From assembly GCF_900458895.1 (NCBI RefSeq), contig NZ_LR962863.1:1054001-1118000 (forward strand): a stretch of 64,000 bases of DNA. Direction: 5' to 3'. Source of the stretch: Staphylococcus schleiferi. GTDB taxonomy: Bacteria; Bacillota; Bacilli; Staphylococcales; Staphylococcaceae. How positions within the stretch are numbered: position 1 is the stretch's first letter; each line of letters starts with the position of its first letter. The notes beneath the pieces are model-generated. The model saw only the letters and a program-made list of their open reading frames with translations, made no database searches and had not been told where the DNA came from. Positions 44,706-54,085 of the stretch are shown here, piece after piece. The translations under genes and the position numbers were made by a program.

Positions 44706-45418
44706 TGAGAATTGATAAGTTTCTCTCTCAAATGGGATTCGGTACACGTTCTGAGGTCAAAGTATTAATTAAAAAAGGTTTTGTAACTTGTAATCAAGAG
44801 CGTATTAAAAGTCCAAAGTTTCAAATCGATGCGGATACCGATTTAATAGAAGTGAATGGTGAAAAGGTTCAATATGAACCTTTTCAATATTTAATGATGA
44901 ATAAACCTAAAGGCGTTATTTCAGCAACCGAAGATCCAGTCCATCAAACGGTTATTGATTTAGTGAAGGACGATTCACATTTAGATTTATTTCCTGTAGG
45001 TCGATTAGATAAAGATACGGAAGGCTTATTGTTCATTACTAATGATGGGAAGTTTAATCATGAATTAATGAGCCCGAACAAGCATGTTACAAAAACTTAT
45101 TGGGTTGAAGCTAAAAAACAACTTGAAATGTCGGATATTACCGCTTTTGAAAAAGGAATCACTTTAAAAGAAGGATTACTCAAACCTGCGCAATTAGAAA
45201 TATTAGAGCCTCCTAATACGGCACTTGTTACGATTCAAGAAGGAAAATATCATCAAGTTAAGCGGATGTTTCATGCGATTAATAATGAAGTGCTGGCATT
45301 GAAGCGGATAGCCATTGGTGATGTTCAATTGGATGAGACGCTAAAGCCAGGTGAATGTCGGGCGTTGACTGCTGAAGAATTAACTACGCTTTATCCCACT
45401 TTGAATCCAAAAAATTAA
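44705..45418 (+). CDS. 16S rRNA pseudouridine synthase, RsuA/YtzG type
   Basis: 237-aa protein. The N-terminal S4 RNA-binding domain (MRIDKFLSQMGFGTRSEVK) precedes the RsuA/RluB catalytic domain, with Asp in GRLDKDTEGLLFITNDG (about residue 101) and KPKGVISA. It modifies a uridine in 16S rRNA, probably U516 equivalent by family. Overlaps murJ by one base, so translation is coupled. Confidence 0.9.
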   Translation: MRIDKFLSQMGFGTRSEVKVLIKKGFVTCNQERIKSPKFQIDADTDLIEVNGEKVQYEPFQYLMMNKPKGVISATEDPVHQTVIDLVKDDSHLDLFPVGRLDKDTEGLLFITNDGKFNHELMSPNKHVTKTYWVEAKKQLEMSDITAFEKGITLKEGLLKPAQLEILEPPNTALVTIQEGKYHQVKRMFHAINNEVLALKRIAIGDVQLDETLKPGECRALTAEELTTLYPTLNPKN

Positions 45419-45419
45419 T

Positions 45420-45444
45420 GTTTAATTCTTTGTTAGCCGGGTAA
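45420..45444 (+). promoter_or_regulatory. SigB-type promoter of the YtxH-like gene
   Basis: GTTTAA-N13-GGGTAA, an exact SigB consensus, 31 nt before the start codon. It begins immediately after the pseudouridine synthase stop. Confidence 0.7.
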
Positions 45445-45474
45445 CCTTACACTAAACAAAATTGAGGTGATATC

Positions 45475-45885
45475 ATGGCTAAATCTGGAAAATTTTTAAG
45501 AGCGGCTATCGGTATTGGAAGTGCTGTTGCTGCAGTTGTACTTTCTAATAAAGATAACCGTGACAAATTAAAAAATGAATATAACAAGTATAAAGAAAAC
45601 CCAGAAGATTATAAAAAACGTGCACAAGAAAAAGCTTCGCAACTTGGTGAAGCTGCGACACAAGAATTTAATAAAGTGAAAGAGGATCCAAAAGCTTATG
45701 TAAATGAAGCTAAGCAAGATCCAAAAGGTTTTATTAATAATAAAAAAGAACAGTTGTTAAATAACGATACTAAAGACACAACGGATAAAAGAGCAGCCAA
45801 ATTCGATGATGAAGGCGGCGGTAATCCAGCAAATAATTTGCGTATTGTGACTGAAGAAGAATTGAATAATAAGAATCAATCATAA
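45475..45885 (+). CDS. YtxH-like general stress protein
   Basis: 136-aa protein: hydrophobic N-terminal segment (FLRAAIGIGSAVAAVVLS), then a lysine/glutamate-rich helical region with repeats of DPKAYVNEAKQDPKGF type, and an acidic tail. Resembles YtxH-type stress proteins. GAGGTGA lies 8 nt before the ATG. The exact SigB promoter upstream supports a general stress role. Molecular function unknown. Confidence 0.78.
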   Translation: MAKSGKFLRAAIGIGSAVAAVVLSNKDNRDKLKNEYNKYKENPEDYKKRAQEKASQLGEAATQEFNKVKEDPKAYVNEAKQDPKGFINNKKEQLLNNDTKDTTDKRAAKFDDEGGGNPANNLRIVTEEELNNKNQS

Positions 45886-46341
45886 TGTAAAGGATTTGTG
45901 AAACGATTAATCATTTTGGTGTACTTTCATTCATTTAACTAGATGACGAATGACATATACGTCTAAACGACCAATAGTGATTGCGTTATTTCATCGCTTT
46001 ACAATGACTTTCTAGGGTTGAGAAATATTACAAATTTGACTACAAAGTTGTTTTGTATCAAAAATTCTACAACCCTAGTTCATTCAAATTGAAGACATTT
46101 CAATTTGAATTTGTCGGCGAATCAGTATTTGGTGTATATCAAGTGAACTGGTTCGTTTTTTTATTCAATAAAAATAAAAAGGAGTGTCCGCGTGCTGATG
46201 AGGACAGATGGCGCTTCGTCTGTCGCAAACGATTGATTATGTTTGAAAAATAAAATGTGAGTCCATCAATTTTACTGTTGTTTATTGAATAATTCATGTA
46301 GAATAGAAAGTACAACTATTAAAAAGGAAGAGATGATCAGC
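45886..46341 (+). other. 456-bp intergenic region with hairpins and a mini-frame before pepV
   Basis: No ordinary gene seen. Present are a perfect 12-bp hairpin ATTCAAATTGAA / TTCAATTTGAAT (46082-46110), and AAAAAGGAG 7 nt before a GTG that opens a 14-codon frame (46192-46236). Within that frame is a GACAGA / TCTGTC hairpin (46204-46225). It could be a structured leader of pepV, a small RNA or a leader peptide; none is established. Confidence 0.4.
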
Positions 46342-47751
46342 ATGTGGAGAGAAAAAGTACAAGAATATGAAGCGCAAATGATCGAAGACTTAAAAGGACT
46401 TTTATCTATTAAATCCGTACGTGATGATGCAGCAGCTACCGCAGAAGCACCAGTTGGACCTGGTCCAAGAGCGGCATTAGATTATATGTATCAACTCGCT
46501 GAAAGAGATGGATTTAACACATTTGATACAGATCACTTAGCAGGTCGTATTGAGATTGGAAAAGGTGAAGAGTTGTTCGGAATTTTAGGTCATGTCGACG
46601 TTGTGCCTGCTGGAGACGGATGGGATACAGATCCATTTGACCCGGTTGAAACGGAAGACCGCATTATTGCACGTGGGACATTAGATGACAAAGGGCCAAC
46701 CATCGCCGCATATTATGCAGTTAAGATTCTTAATGATATGAATGTGGATTGGAAAAAAAGAATACATATTATCATTGGAAGTGATGAGGAATCTGATTGG
46801 AAATGTACAGAGCGCTATTTTAAAACAGAGGAAATGCCGTCCATCGGTATTGCACCAGATGCAGAGTTCCCGTTAATTCATGGTGAAAAAGGAATTACAA
46901 CTTTTGATATTAAACAACGAACATTAGCGCTTGATGAAGATGAACCTGAAATTGAGTTGCAACAATTTGAATCTGGTGAACGTTACAACATGGTGCCTGA
47001 TAAAGCACATGCGCATATTTTAGTTAAAGAAAATATGACGGACACGATTCAACGATTTGAGGCATTTTTAACAGCGCATCAATTGACAGGAGAACATGAA
47101 GTTGACAGCGGAATTTTAAAATTAAGTGTGTACGGTAAGGCTGTACATGCAATGGATCCAGCTATCGGTGTCAATGCAGGATTATATTTAATTCATTTCC
47201 TAAATACATTAAACTTAAATCAATCTGCGAAAGCATGGGCAGCATTGAGTGACCAATACTTATTTGAGTCACATTTCGGAGAGAAAATGAATATGCAATT
47301 TCATTCTGATGAAATGGGCGATGTCACTACTAATCCTGGTGTGATTCGTTATGATCGTGAAAATGGAGGTACTTTTGGTATTAACCTACGTTATCCAGAA
47401 GGCTTTGATTTTGATACTGCGATTGCAGCATTTGAAAAAGAATTGGTAGCAAAAGGTTTTGAACTTGAATTGCATAAAGTCCAAACACCACACTTTGTAA
47501 ATCCAGATGATCCATTTATTCAAAAACTATTAACAGCCTATCGTAACCAAACAGGCGATATGAAACCGTCATTTACAATTGGTGGCGGGACATATGCCCG
47601 TAATTTAGATAAAGGTGTCGCATTCGGAGCAATGTTTGATGACTCTGAAGATTTAATGCACCAAAAAAATGAATATATTACTAAGAAGCAGTTATTCAAC
47701 GCAACGAGCATTTATTTAGAGGCCATTTATTCGGTTTGTGTGGAGGGATAA
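46342..47751 (+). CDS. pepV: dipeptidase PepV (M20 family, Sapep type)
   Basis: 469-aa zinc or manganese dipeptidase. Metal motif [12 protein letters not shown] (about residue 83), RGTLDDKGP, the catalytic/metal DEESDWKC (about 155), and the C-terminal [11 protein letters not shown] and [11 protein letters not shown] with the last metal His. The start [10 protein letters not shown] matches S. aureus Sapep. AAAGGAAG is upstream, with two closely spaced in-frame ATGs. The stop is 2 nt before dat, giving a pepV-dat operon. Confidence 0.94.
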   Translation: MWREKVQEYEAQMIEDLKGLLSIKSVRDDAAATAEAPVGPGPRAALDYMYQLAERDGFNTFDTDHLAGRIEIGKGEELFGILGHVDVVPAGDGWDTDPFDPVETEDRIIARGTLDDKGPTIAAYYAVKILNDMNVDWKKRIHIIIGSDEESDWKCTERYFKTEEMPSIGIAPDAEFPLIHGEKGITTFDIKQRTLALDEDEPEIELQQFESGERYNMVPDKAHAHILVKENMTDTIQRFEAFLTAHQLTGEHEVDSGILKLSVYGKAVHAMDPAIGVNAGLYLIHFLNTLNLNQSAKAWAALSDQYLFESHFGEKMNMQFHSDEMGDVTTNPGVIRYDRENGGTFGINLRYPEGFDFDTAIAAFEKELVAKGFELELHKVQTPHFVNPDDPFIQKLLTAYRNQTGDMKPSFTIGGGTYARNLDKGVAFGAMFDDSEDLMHQKNEYITKKQLFNATSIYLEAIYSVCVEG

Positions 47752-47753
47752 GT

Positions 47754-48602
47754 ATGACAAAAATATTATTGAATCAAAGTTTTGTCGATGAAAGTGAAGC
47801 AAAAGTACCTTTTAACGATAGAGGTTATAATTTTGGCGACGGCATTTATGAATATATCCGCGTTTATGACGGTAAATTATTTACTTCAAAAGAACACTTC
47901 GAGCGTTTGTTAAGAAGCGCGGCTGAAATTGGTTTTGATTTAAATCATACTGTTGAATCTTTAACAGAGCTTGTACGTGAATTAGCTGAAGTGAATCAAG
48001 TTGTTAATGGTGGCATTTATATACAAGTGACACGTGGTGTTGCACCTCGTGATCACGCGTTTCCTACGCCACCTGTTGAACCCGTTATCACAGGTTTTGC
48101 TAAACACTACGATCGTCCCTATGAAGCACTTGATGAAGGTGTCTCTGCAGTCACTACAGAAGATATTCGTTGGTTAAGATGTGACATTAAGAGCTTAAAT
48201 CTTTTAGGTAATGTATTAGCTAAAGAATATGCTTCGAAATATAATGCAATTGAAGCCATTCAACATCGTGATGGTGTTGTAACAGAAGGTGCATCAAGTA
48301 ACGTCTATGCGATTAAAGATAACGTTGTTTATACACACCCAGTAAGTCATCTTATTTTGAATGGGATTACACGACAAGTGATTAAATGGGTTTGTGAAGA
48401 TGAAAACATTACAATGAAAGAGGAACCTTTTACGGTCGCATTTTTGAAAGAGGCTGATGAAGTTATCATTTCAAGTACCTCTGTAGAAGTAATGCCGATT
48501 GTCACTTTAGATGGTGAAGCTGTAAACGATGGGAAGGTTGGCCCAATCACACGCCAATTACAAAAAGGTTTCGAACGTTATATCCGTTCACATTCACATT
48601 AA
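47754..48602 (+). CDS. dat: D-alanine aminotransferase
   Basis: 282-aa PLP fold type IV enzyme that interconverts D-alanine and D-glutamate, providing D-amino acids for the wall. [20 protein letters not shown] is the N-terminal motif, the PLP Lys is in [16 protein letters not shown] (about residue 146), and [14 protein letters not shown] is the cofactor phosphate region. GGAGGGA lies 6 nt before the ATG, which directly follows pepV. An ATG-less extension to 47736 lies inside pepV. Confidence 0.95.
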   Translation: MTKILLNQSFVDESEAKVPFNDRGYNFGDGIYEYIRVYDGKLFTSKEHFERLLRSAAEIGFDLNHTVESLTELVRELAEVNQVVNGGIYIQVTRGVAPRDHAFPTPPVEPVITGFAKHYDRPYEALDEGVSAVTTEDIRWLRCDIKSLNLLGNVLAKEYASKYNAIEAIQHRDGVVTEGASSNVYAIKDNVVYTHPVSHLILNGITRQVIKWVCEDENITMKEEPFTVAFLKEADEVIISSTSVEVMPIVTLDGEAVNDGKVGPITRQLQKGFERYIRSHSH

Positions 48603-48778
48603 AAAATAAATCTAATTTAATTTATGATATTTTTATGAAATTTTGTGTTGCACAAAGGTAAAAAGTCACATTTTGTGTCCCATTTTTGGTTGAAAAAAAA
48701 GGCCAATAATTATAAAATTTAACTTGAGTGCAAAACGTGAACAGAAATAAAATCATTGAAAATTGATGATGTAAATAT

Positions 48779-48811
48779 GGCTCTTGAATAATTTTTCATG
48801 AGCCTTTTCTA
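48779..48811 (+). terminator. terminator after dat
   Basis: GGCTCTTGAA / TTCATGAGCC stem with a mismatch, T-rich tail. The rest of 48603-48778 holds a small palindrome TTGTG-TTG-CACAA (48643-48655) of unknown meaning. Confidence 0.6.
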
Positions 48812-48835
48812 ATTGGAAAGTGAGGTGAGTGAGTT

Positions 48836-49627
48836 GTGGAGCAGTTTTATCAGTTAGGATGGACGCTTGACTCTGCTGGCGGGGCATCAGGGGAAGCTTA
48901 TATGGCTGAGCAAGATGGGCAAAAACTGTTTTTGAAACGAAATTCGAATCCGTTTATTGCAGCATTATCAGCTGAAGGTATTGTTCCAAAATTGGTTTGG
49001 ACGAAGCGGATTGAAACGGGTGAAGTAGTCACTGCGCAACATTGGAAAAATGGGCGTGAATTAACTTCAAATGAAATGGCTCAAGATAGAGTGGCCTATT
49101 TATTAAGAAAAATCCACCAGTCAAAACCACTATTAACGATGTTAAAACGTATGGAAATGGCACCTATCACGCCTGAAATCATGCTGAATAAAATTAATGC
49201 TTCTTTATCGAGAGAAGTATTGACACATCATGTCATTCGTAAGGCTTTGACTTATTTAGAAGAGCATATGCCTGAATATGATCCACGTTTTTATACGGTG
49301 GTCCATGGTGATGTTAACCACAATAACTGGTTATTATCGGATACAGATGAACTTTTCTTAGTTGACTGGGAAGGTGCGATGATTGCCGATCCAGCGATTG
49401 ACATCGGAATGTTGCTCTACAACTACGTACCTGAAACCCAATGGTCTGAATGGTTTGATATATACGAGGTAAAAGAAACCTTAAATTTAAAAAAACGAAT
49501 GAAATGGTATACCGTCATTCAATCTATCGGTATGGTTCAGTGGAACGAAGAACATAAACGTTATAAAGATATGAACACGTGGCTTAAATTTTTAAATCAA
49601 GTGATGGGAAGTAACGTTTTTATATAA
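48836..49627 (+). CDS. aminoglycoside phosphotransferase-fold protein, YtmP-like
   Basis: 263-aa kinase-like protein of the choline/aminoglycoside phosphotransferase superfamily. Catalytic loop VVHGDVNHNNWLL (about residue 158-170) and metal-binding LFLVDWEGAMIADP are intact. GTG start, AGGTGA 8 nt upstream. Adjacent to trmB, as in B. subtilis (ytmP-trmB). Substrate unknown; nothing here suggests drug resistance. Confidence 0.88.
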   Translation: MEQFYQLGWTLDSAGGASGEAYMAEQDGQKLFLKRNSNPFIAALSAEGIVPKLVWTKRIETGEVVTAQHWKNGRELTSNEMAQDRVAYLLRKIHQSKPLLTMLKRMEMAPITPEIMLNKINASLSREVLTHHVIRKALTYLEEHMPEYDPRFYTVVHGDVNHNNWLLSDTDELFLVDWEGAMIADPAIDIGMLLYNYVPETQWSEWFDIYEVKETLNLKKRMKWYTVIQSIGMVQWNEEHKRYKDMNTWLKFLNQVMGSNVFI

Positions 49628-49639
49628 GGAGAACGAATC

Positions 49640-50287
49640 ATGAGAATGAGAAATAAACCGTGGGCTGAGTCCTATCTGATTGAGCATAGTGATATTGTCG
49701 ATTTGGACGGTTCACACGCACAAGAAGTCAGTAACTGGTTTGAAAAGTCACAGCCTATTCATATTGAAGTGGGCTCGGGCATGGGTAAATTCATCACGAC
49801 ACTTGCAAGTCAAAATCCGAATATTAATTATGTAGCGATTGAGCGAGATAAAAATGTGATGATTCGTGTGTTAGATAAAGTCAATGCGTTGAAACTGACG
49901 AATATCAAATTATTGTGTAATGATGCGATAAAGCTAACAGATTATTTTAAAAATGATGAAGTTGATAGAATCTATCTTAACTTTTCTGACCCATGGCCTA
50001 AAAAACGCCATGCTAAACGACGTTTAACTTACCCAACATTTTTAGAAATCTACGAGCAAATCTTGAAAAATGATGGGGAGCTTCATTTCAAAACCGATAA
50101 CCGTGGATTATTTGCATATAGTTTAGAAAGTATGTCGCAATATGGCATGTACTTTACTAAAATCAATTTAAACCTACATCAAGAAGATGAAGGTGACAAT
50201 ATACCAACAGAATACGAACATAAATTTGCTGAAAAAGGCTCTAGAATTTATCGCATGGAAGCCAAGTTTCACAATAAAAATCAATGA
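49640..50287 (+). CDS. trmB: tRNA (guanine-N7-)-methyltransferase
   Basis: 215-aa SAM-dependent enzyme forming m7G46 in t[18 protein letters not shown] (SAM site), [28 protein letters not shown] and [15 protein letters not shown] are complete family motifs. AGGAGA lies 8 nt before the ATG, 12 nt after the ytmP-like stop. A terminator follows. Confidence 0.96.
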   Translation: MRMRNKPWAESYLIEHSDIVDLDGSHAQEVSNWFEKSQPIHIEVGSGMGKFITTLASQNPNINYVAIERDKNVMIRVLDKVNALKLTNIKLLCNDAIKLTDYFKNDEVDRIYLNFSDPWPKKRHAKRRLTYPTFLEIYEQILKNDGELHFKTDNRGLFAYSLESMSQYGMYFTKINLNLHQEDEGDNIPTEYEHKFAEKGSRIYRMEAKFHNKNQ

Positions 50288-50292
50288 TGAAG

Positions 50293-50337
50293 GATCGGGC
50301 TGATAAGCATGTCAATGTTTATCAATCCGATTTTTTG
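50293..50337 (+). terminator. terminator of trmB
   Basis: ATCGGGCTGATAAGCAT / ATGTTTATCAATCCGAT stem with a GTCA loop and a T6 run. Confidence 0.85.
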
Positions 50338-50545
50338 CGGCTGTACACTTTATATGGTGGTTATGTGTCTATAATAATTAAGTCGCAAACTTCCGATTGC
50401 TTCTTCGAGTCTCGCTTTCCCAGGCGCCTTACCTCAACTAATTTTGGCTTTTATTGTAGCTCATAAGAAGCCAAAATGGATTTTCGGTTTCGGCTCTATG
50501 CCTCGGGAGTCTCGACTCGGTACGCAATCTATTTAAGCAATTTCA
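50338..50545. repeat. GC-rich structured intergenic block next to the ISL3 remnant
   Basis: Contains CGAGTCTCGCTTTCCCAGG (50407-50425), ATTTTGGCTT / AAGCCAAAAT arms and GCCTCGGGAGTCTCGAC (50501-50517). The layout resembles the block at 41338-41404 (CTCGCTTTCCGAGG to CCTCAGGAGTCTCGC), so both belong to one dispersed structured repeat family found near IS debris. Confidence 0.5.
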
Positions 50546-50991
50546 CTATTGAAAAGTGGCATTGCTTACTTTATGAATCACACGTTTTACAGAAGATGCA
50601 GAAACATTACAATCACTTGCGATATCAGTTTCTGAGCGAACTTGTGTTGCTTTATCTATAATGGCTTTCTGAACATGGTTTGAGATAAAACAGTTATCCT
50701 CAACAACATTTGTTTTAGAAGTAAAAGTCCGACCACAAACCCTACATTTAAAACGTTGTTTTAACAGATTTAAATACACTGCTATCTCTTGGAATCTTAA
50801 AAAAGTAATTCGCGATAAACGTTTTCCGTATTTGTGTATTCGGTTTGGATTCGTATGATAACAGTGAGGACAAGTCATAGGCTTGTATGAAAGGGTACCA
50901 AAGATGACGTTAGATTTCTTACCTCTAATAACTACATCTTCTTTAACTTTAGTGATTTTAATATTATTATCTTTAATATATCATTACACAT
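50546..50991 (-). pseudogene. ISL3-family transposase, truncated and frameshifted
   Basis: Zinc-finger N-terminal part of an ISL3 transposase: FGTLSYKPMTCPHCYHTNPN, RFKCRVCGRTFTSKT (Cys pairs) and the helix-turn-helix TDIASDCNVSASSVKRVIHKV. The original start (MCND, ATG at 50991) is out of frame with the rest, because of an indel near 50975. The frame ends at 50546, removing the DDE catalytic domain. Not functional. Confidence 0.8.
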
Positions 50992-51111
50992 AGGCGCAAT
51001 ATGTCTCCTTTATTTTTGGTTTAGTCACTTAAAATGATAGAGGCATTTGCGCTATTTTTGTACAAAAAAGCAGTATGACTTATGTCATCCCACCATAAAA
51101 AATGAAGAACC
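50546..51111 (-). mobile_element. ISL3-family insertion sequence remnant (left end)
   Basis: On the minus strand the segment begins with GGTTCTTCATTTTTTATGG (51111 downward), an ISL3-type end, followed by a typical leader with AAGGAGA and the broken transposase. The opposite end is absent. Confidence 0.6.
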
Positions 51112-51251
51112 TTTTTTGCTTTTACTGGCTTTTTAAGGAAGTAGCCAATGAGTTTGCGTATGATGATGTTAACTATAAATATTGTGTATTAGTAAAACTT
51201 GATAGTTTACCAGTTGATATCGAGATTGATTCTATCGTCGTGTGTGTTTAT
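51112..51251 (+). pseudogene. 3' fragment of an unknown gene cut by the ISL3 remnant
   Basis: Open frame from the IS boundary to a TAA at 51251, reading YWLFKEVANEFAYDDVNYKY then CVLVKLDSLPVDIEIDSIVV. It has no start codon or RBS and protein-like composition, so it may be the surviving C-terminus of a disrupted gene. Identity unknown. Confidence 0.3.
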
Positions 51252-51331
51252 AAATGATTGTCTTTTATCTTGCAATTCGTTGCATTGAACTGTCTGAGCG
51301 TCTTACAATTAATATATTAAGGAGTGGTAAC

Positions 51332-52153
51332 ATGGATATTGGTAAATTTAAAGTTGATGCATTAGATGGTGGCTTTACACAAATGGATGGTGGGGCCATT
51401 TTTGGTGTTGTACCTAAACCATTATGGGAAAAACAATATGCAGTGAATGATAAAAATCAAGTTCCGTTAGTCACGCATCCTATTCTAATTCGGACAGGCG
51501 ATTGTAATATTTTAATTGATGCAGGTATTGGCAATCATAAATTAACTGAGAAGCAATTACGTAATTATGGTGTAATCAATGAGTCTCGTATTAAGGAAGG
51601 ATTAGCGCGTTTTTCATTAACACCTGAGGAAATAGATCTTGTCTTAATGACACATATGCACTTTGATCATGCGACAGGGCTTACTGACGCTGAGGGGAAT
51701 GCACAGTTTCCAAATGCGCGCCATTATATACAACAAGATGAGTGGCATGAATTTATAGCACCTAATATCAGAAGCCGAGCAACATATTGGCCAAGTAATA
51801 GAGGTACGTATGAAGATCGAATGATTTTATTTGAAGATACGATTGAACCCTATCCGGGCATAAAGATGAAACATACCGGCGGACATAGCTATGGCCATGT
51901 TTTAATTGAAATAGAAAGTGATAATGAAAAAGCTGTACACATGGCAGATATTTTTAGCACAGCGGCACATCGTAATCCACTTTGGGTGACTGCCTATGAT
52001 GATTATCCGATGCAATCGATTAGAGAAAAAGAGCGCTTAACACGTTACTATGCGGCAAACGAATATTGGTTTTTGTTTTATCATGATGTTGAATATTTTG
52101 CGGTACAATTAAGTGATGACTTAAAAAACATTAAAGCGCAAATCTTGAGATAA
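51332..52153 (+). CDS. metallo-beta-lactamase-fold hydrolase, YtnP-like
   Basis: 273-aa MBL-fold protein. Metal-binding THMHFDHATG (about residue 108-117), HTGGHSYGH and MADIF are intact, so two metals can bind. B. subtilis YtnP, the genomic neighbour equivalent, is a quorum-quenching lactonase; that activity is inferred by family and position. GGAGTGG lies 8 nt before the ATG; the frame upstream to 51254 has no RBS. Confidence 0.85.
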   Translation: MDIGKFKVDALDGGFTQMDGGAIFGVVPKPLWEKQYAVNDKNQVPLVTHPILIRTGDCNILIDAGIGNHKLTEKQLRNYGVINESRIKEGLARFSLTPEEIDLVLMTHMHFDHATGLTDAEGNAQFPNARHYIQQDEWHEFIAPNIRSRATYWPSNRGTYEDRMILFEDTIEPYPGIKMKHTGGHSYGHVLIEIESDNEKAVHMADIFSTAAHRNPLWVTAYDDYPMQSIREKERLTRYYAANEYWFLFYHDVEYFAVQLSDDLKNIKAQILR

Positions 52154-52190
52154 TAAAAAAGGGTGGACATTAAATTGTGTCCAATCCCCT
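52150..52190 (-). terminator. terminator of the YtzB-like gene
   Basis: On the minus strand GGGGATTGGACA / TGTCCACCC stem then TTTTTTATT. It may also work weakly for the YtnP-like gene. Confidence 0.65.
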
Positions 52191-52193
52191 CAG

Positions 52194-52511
52194 CTATATT
52201 TCTATAATGTCAATGATTTGGCCATCATATGCGTCAGCGATAAATTCATAATGGTAAATTTTACCATTGCGCTCAGCACTGATGCCCCCTTTGTATACCT
52301 CATATTCGATACCAAATTTACGATATGTTGTCGGTTCATAAAGGATATAAGACCCTGTGACATGTTTAAAGTAGCTTTTAACAGAATCTATGACTTTATT
52401 GGCTGGGATATATTTCTGTTTATTCATATTCAGCACATAAAAATAACTTCCTGCAAGAACCACGCCGATTGTGATTGGTATCAATAAAGGCCAGTTTTTT
52501 TTCGATAACAT
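52194..52511 (-). CDS. membrane-anchored PepSY-like protein (YtzB-like)
   Basis: 105-aa protein with one N-terminal membrane span (PLLIPITIGVVLAGSYFYVL) and an extracytoplasmic PepSY-type domain that ends FIADAYDGQIIDIIEI. B. subtilis has ytzB at the same place. PepSY domains are thought to inhibit peptidases; the role is unknown. GGAGATG lies before the ATG. Confidence 0.72.
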   Translation of the reverse strand: MLSKKNWPLLIPITIGVVLAGSYFYVLNMNKQKYIPANKVIDSVKSYFKHVTGSYILYEPTTYRKFGIEYEVYKGGISAERNGKIYHYEFIADAYDGQIIDIIEI

Positions 52512-52605
52512 AATTCACATCTCCTTGTTGAAGACTTAATTCTAGTTTACCACAGTAGAGATGATATACTAAATAAAGAGACTAAAAAAATAAGGAGTGT
52601 GCGAT

Positions 52606-53673
52606 ATGACAACAAGTACGATTGAAAAAATTAAGACTTTAACGGAACTACACGGTGCTCCTAATTTTGAACATCGCGTACGTGAATATATGAAAGCGAG
52701 TATGACACCTTATGTTGATACATTTGTATATGATCGAATGGGCGGATTTTACGGTGTAAAGAAAAGTAAAAATAAAAATGCGAAACGTGTAATGGTTGCA
52801 GCCCATATGGATGAGATTGGATTTATGATCACAGAAGTAACGGCACAAGGTTTGATTAAATTTACGGCCCTTGGTGGAGTGGCAAATGATATTTGGCAAG
52901 GGCAACGTCTTAAAATTTTGACACAACAAAATGAAGAAATCATCGGTGTAGTGGCGAATATACCAAGCCACTTTAGAACAGGACAAGAAGGCGCGCCACG
53001 CATTGAAGATTTACTTTTAGATATTGGAGAAAGTTCTAAAGAGGATGTTTTAAAGCGAGGCGTACAATTAGGAGACCCTATTGTACCGCACACAGAATTA
53101 TTACAGTTGTCTGAACACCGATATGCAGCAAAAGCATGGGATAACCGATACGGCTGTGTCATCGGTCTAGAATTACTCGAACAACTTAAAGACGTTGAAT
53201 TAGATTTTGATTTATATGTTGGCGCGAATGTACAAGAAGAAGTAGGTTTACGAGGTGCTGAAGCGGCTGCTCGTCTGATTAATCCAGATGTCGCTTTTGT
53301 TGTTGATTGCTCACCTGCTAACGATATGAAAGGGCGACAAGGTCTTTCGGGTGTACTAGGAGAAGGGGCGCTGTTACGAATTAAAGATGGTACGATGCTA
53401 CTCAAACCAGCCTTTAAATCTTATTTACAACAAATTGCAGCAGAACACCAGATTCAATATCAACATTATATCTCACCTGGTGGTACTGACGGCGGTGTAA
53501 TTCATAAATCGAATATTGGTGTGCCAACTGCTGTGATTGGCGTGTGTGCAAGATATATTCATAGTGTGGATGCTGTTTTTGATATTCGTGATTATCAAGC
53601 AGCGAATGCATGGTTAACGGCGTCTATCCGTCAATTAGATGATGAAACGATAGAACGATTACAATATCAATAG
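52606..53673 (+). CDS. M42-family aminopeptidase (glutamyl aminopeptidase/YtoP-like)
   Basis: 355-aa cobalt or zinc aminopeptidase forming dodecamers in this family. Metal and catalytic residues: VAAHMDEIGFM (His, Asp), AWDNRYGC, NVQEEVGLRGA (Glu pair), VVDCSPAND, and SPGGTDGGVIH near the C-terminus. AAGGAG precedes, with an ATG spaced 10 nt. It overlaps no neighbour and is followed closely by the thioredoxin-like gene (11 nt). Confidence 0.92.
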   Translation: MTTSTIEKIKTLTELHGAPNFEHRVREYMKASMTPYVDTFVYDRMGGFYGVKKSKNKNAKRVMVAAHMDEIGFMITEVTAQGLIKFTALGGVANDIWQGQRLKILTQQNEEIIGVVANIPSHFRTGQEGAPRIEDLLLDIGESSKEDVLKRGVQLGDPIVPHTELLQLSEHRYAAKAWDNRYGCVIGLELLEQLKDVELDFDLYVGANVQEEVGLRGAEAAARLINPDVAFVVDCSPANDMKGRQGLSGVLGEGALLRIKDGTMLLKPAFKSYLQQIAAEHQIQYQHYISPGGTDGGVIHKSNIGVPTAVIGVCARYIHSVDAVFDIRDYQAANAWLTASIRQLDDETIERLQYQ

Positions 53674-53684
53674 GAGTGATAGTG

Positions 53685-53993
53685 ATGATTCAATTAGAAA
53701 GTGAACAACAATTTAATGCATTTGCGCAAAAAAATACCGTTTTCTTATTTAGTGCAGGTTGGTGTCCAGATTGTCATGTCATTGAGCCGGGTTTACCTGG
53801 ACTGGAAGAAAAGTACCAACAATTTGACTTTGTAAAAGTGGATCGAGATCAATTCATTGATTTAGCGATTGAGCACGGTATTATGGGCATTCCAAGTTTC
53901 TTAGTTTATCAAAATGGTAAGCAAGTGGGTTCTTATATTGGAAAAGAACGAAAAACAGTAGAACAAATCGATGAATTTTTGAGTCAATTTTAA
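53685..53993 (+). CDS. thioredoxin-like protein, YtpP type
   Basis: 102-aa thioredoxin fold with active site AGWCPDCHV (WCPDC), then IMGIPSFLVYQNG with the cis-Pro. Reduces disulfides, cytoplasmic. AGGAG lies 8 nt before the chosen ATG. Second gene of a unit with the M42 peptidase. Confidence 0.88.
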   Translation: MIQLESEQQFNAFAQKNTVFLFSAGWCPDCHVIEPGLPGLEEKYQQFDFVKVDRDQFIDLAIEHGIMGIPSFLVYQNGKQVGSYIGKERKTVEQIDEFLSQF

Positions 53994-54001
53994 ATAGATT
54001 T

Positions 54002-54045
54002 TAACCCTTGGGACATAGTTTTTCTCTAGTCCTAAGGGTATATTT
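54002..54045 (+). terminator. terminator after the thioredoxin-like gene
   Basis: ACCCTTGGGAC / GTCCTAAGGGT stem with one mismatch and a T-rich end. Confidence 0.78.
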
Positions 54046-54085
54046 ATTGTAAACTAATAAAAGGCATGAAATTAGGAGTGAAAAA

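Noticed and set aside
46190..46240. CTGATGAG followed by a hairpin and GCAAAC, resembling a hammerhead ribozyme core
   Set aside because: The required GAAA after stem II is missing (GCAAAC instead) and no cleavage-site stem III is evident.
52749..53405. 218-codon minus-strand frame opposite the M42 peptidase gene
   Set aside because: Composition-driven shadow; the plus-strand gene has complete catalytic motifs and RBS.
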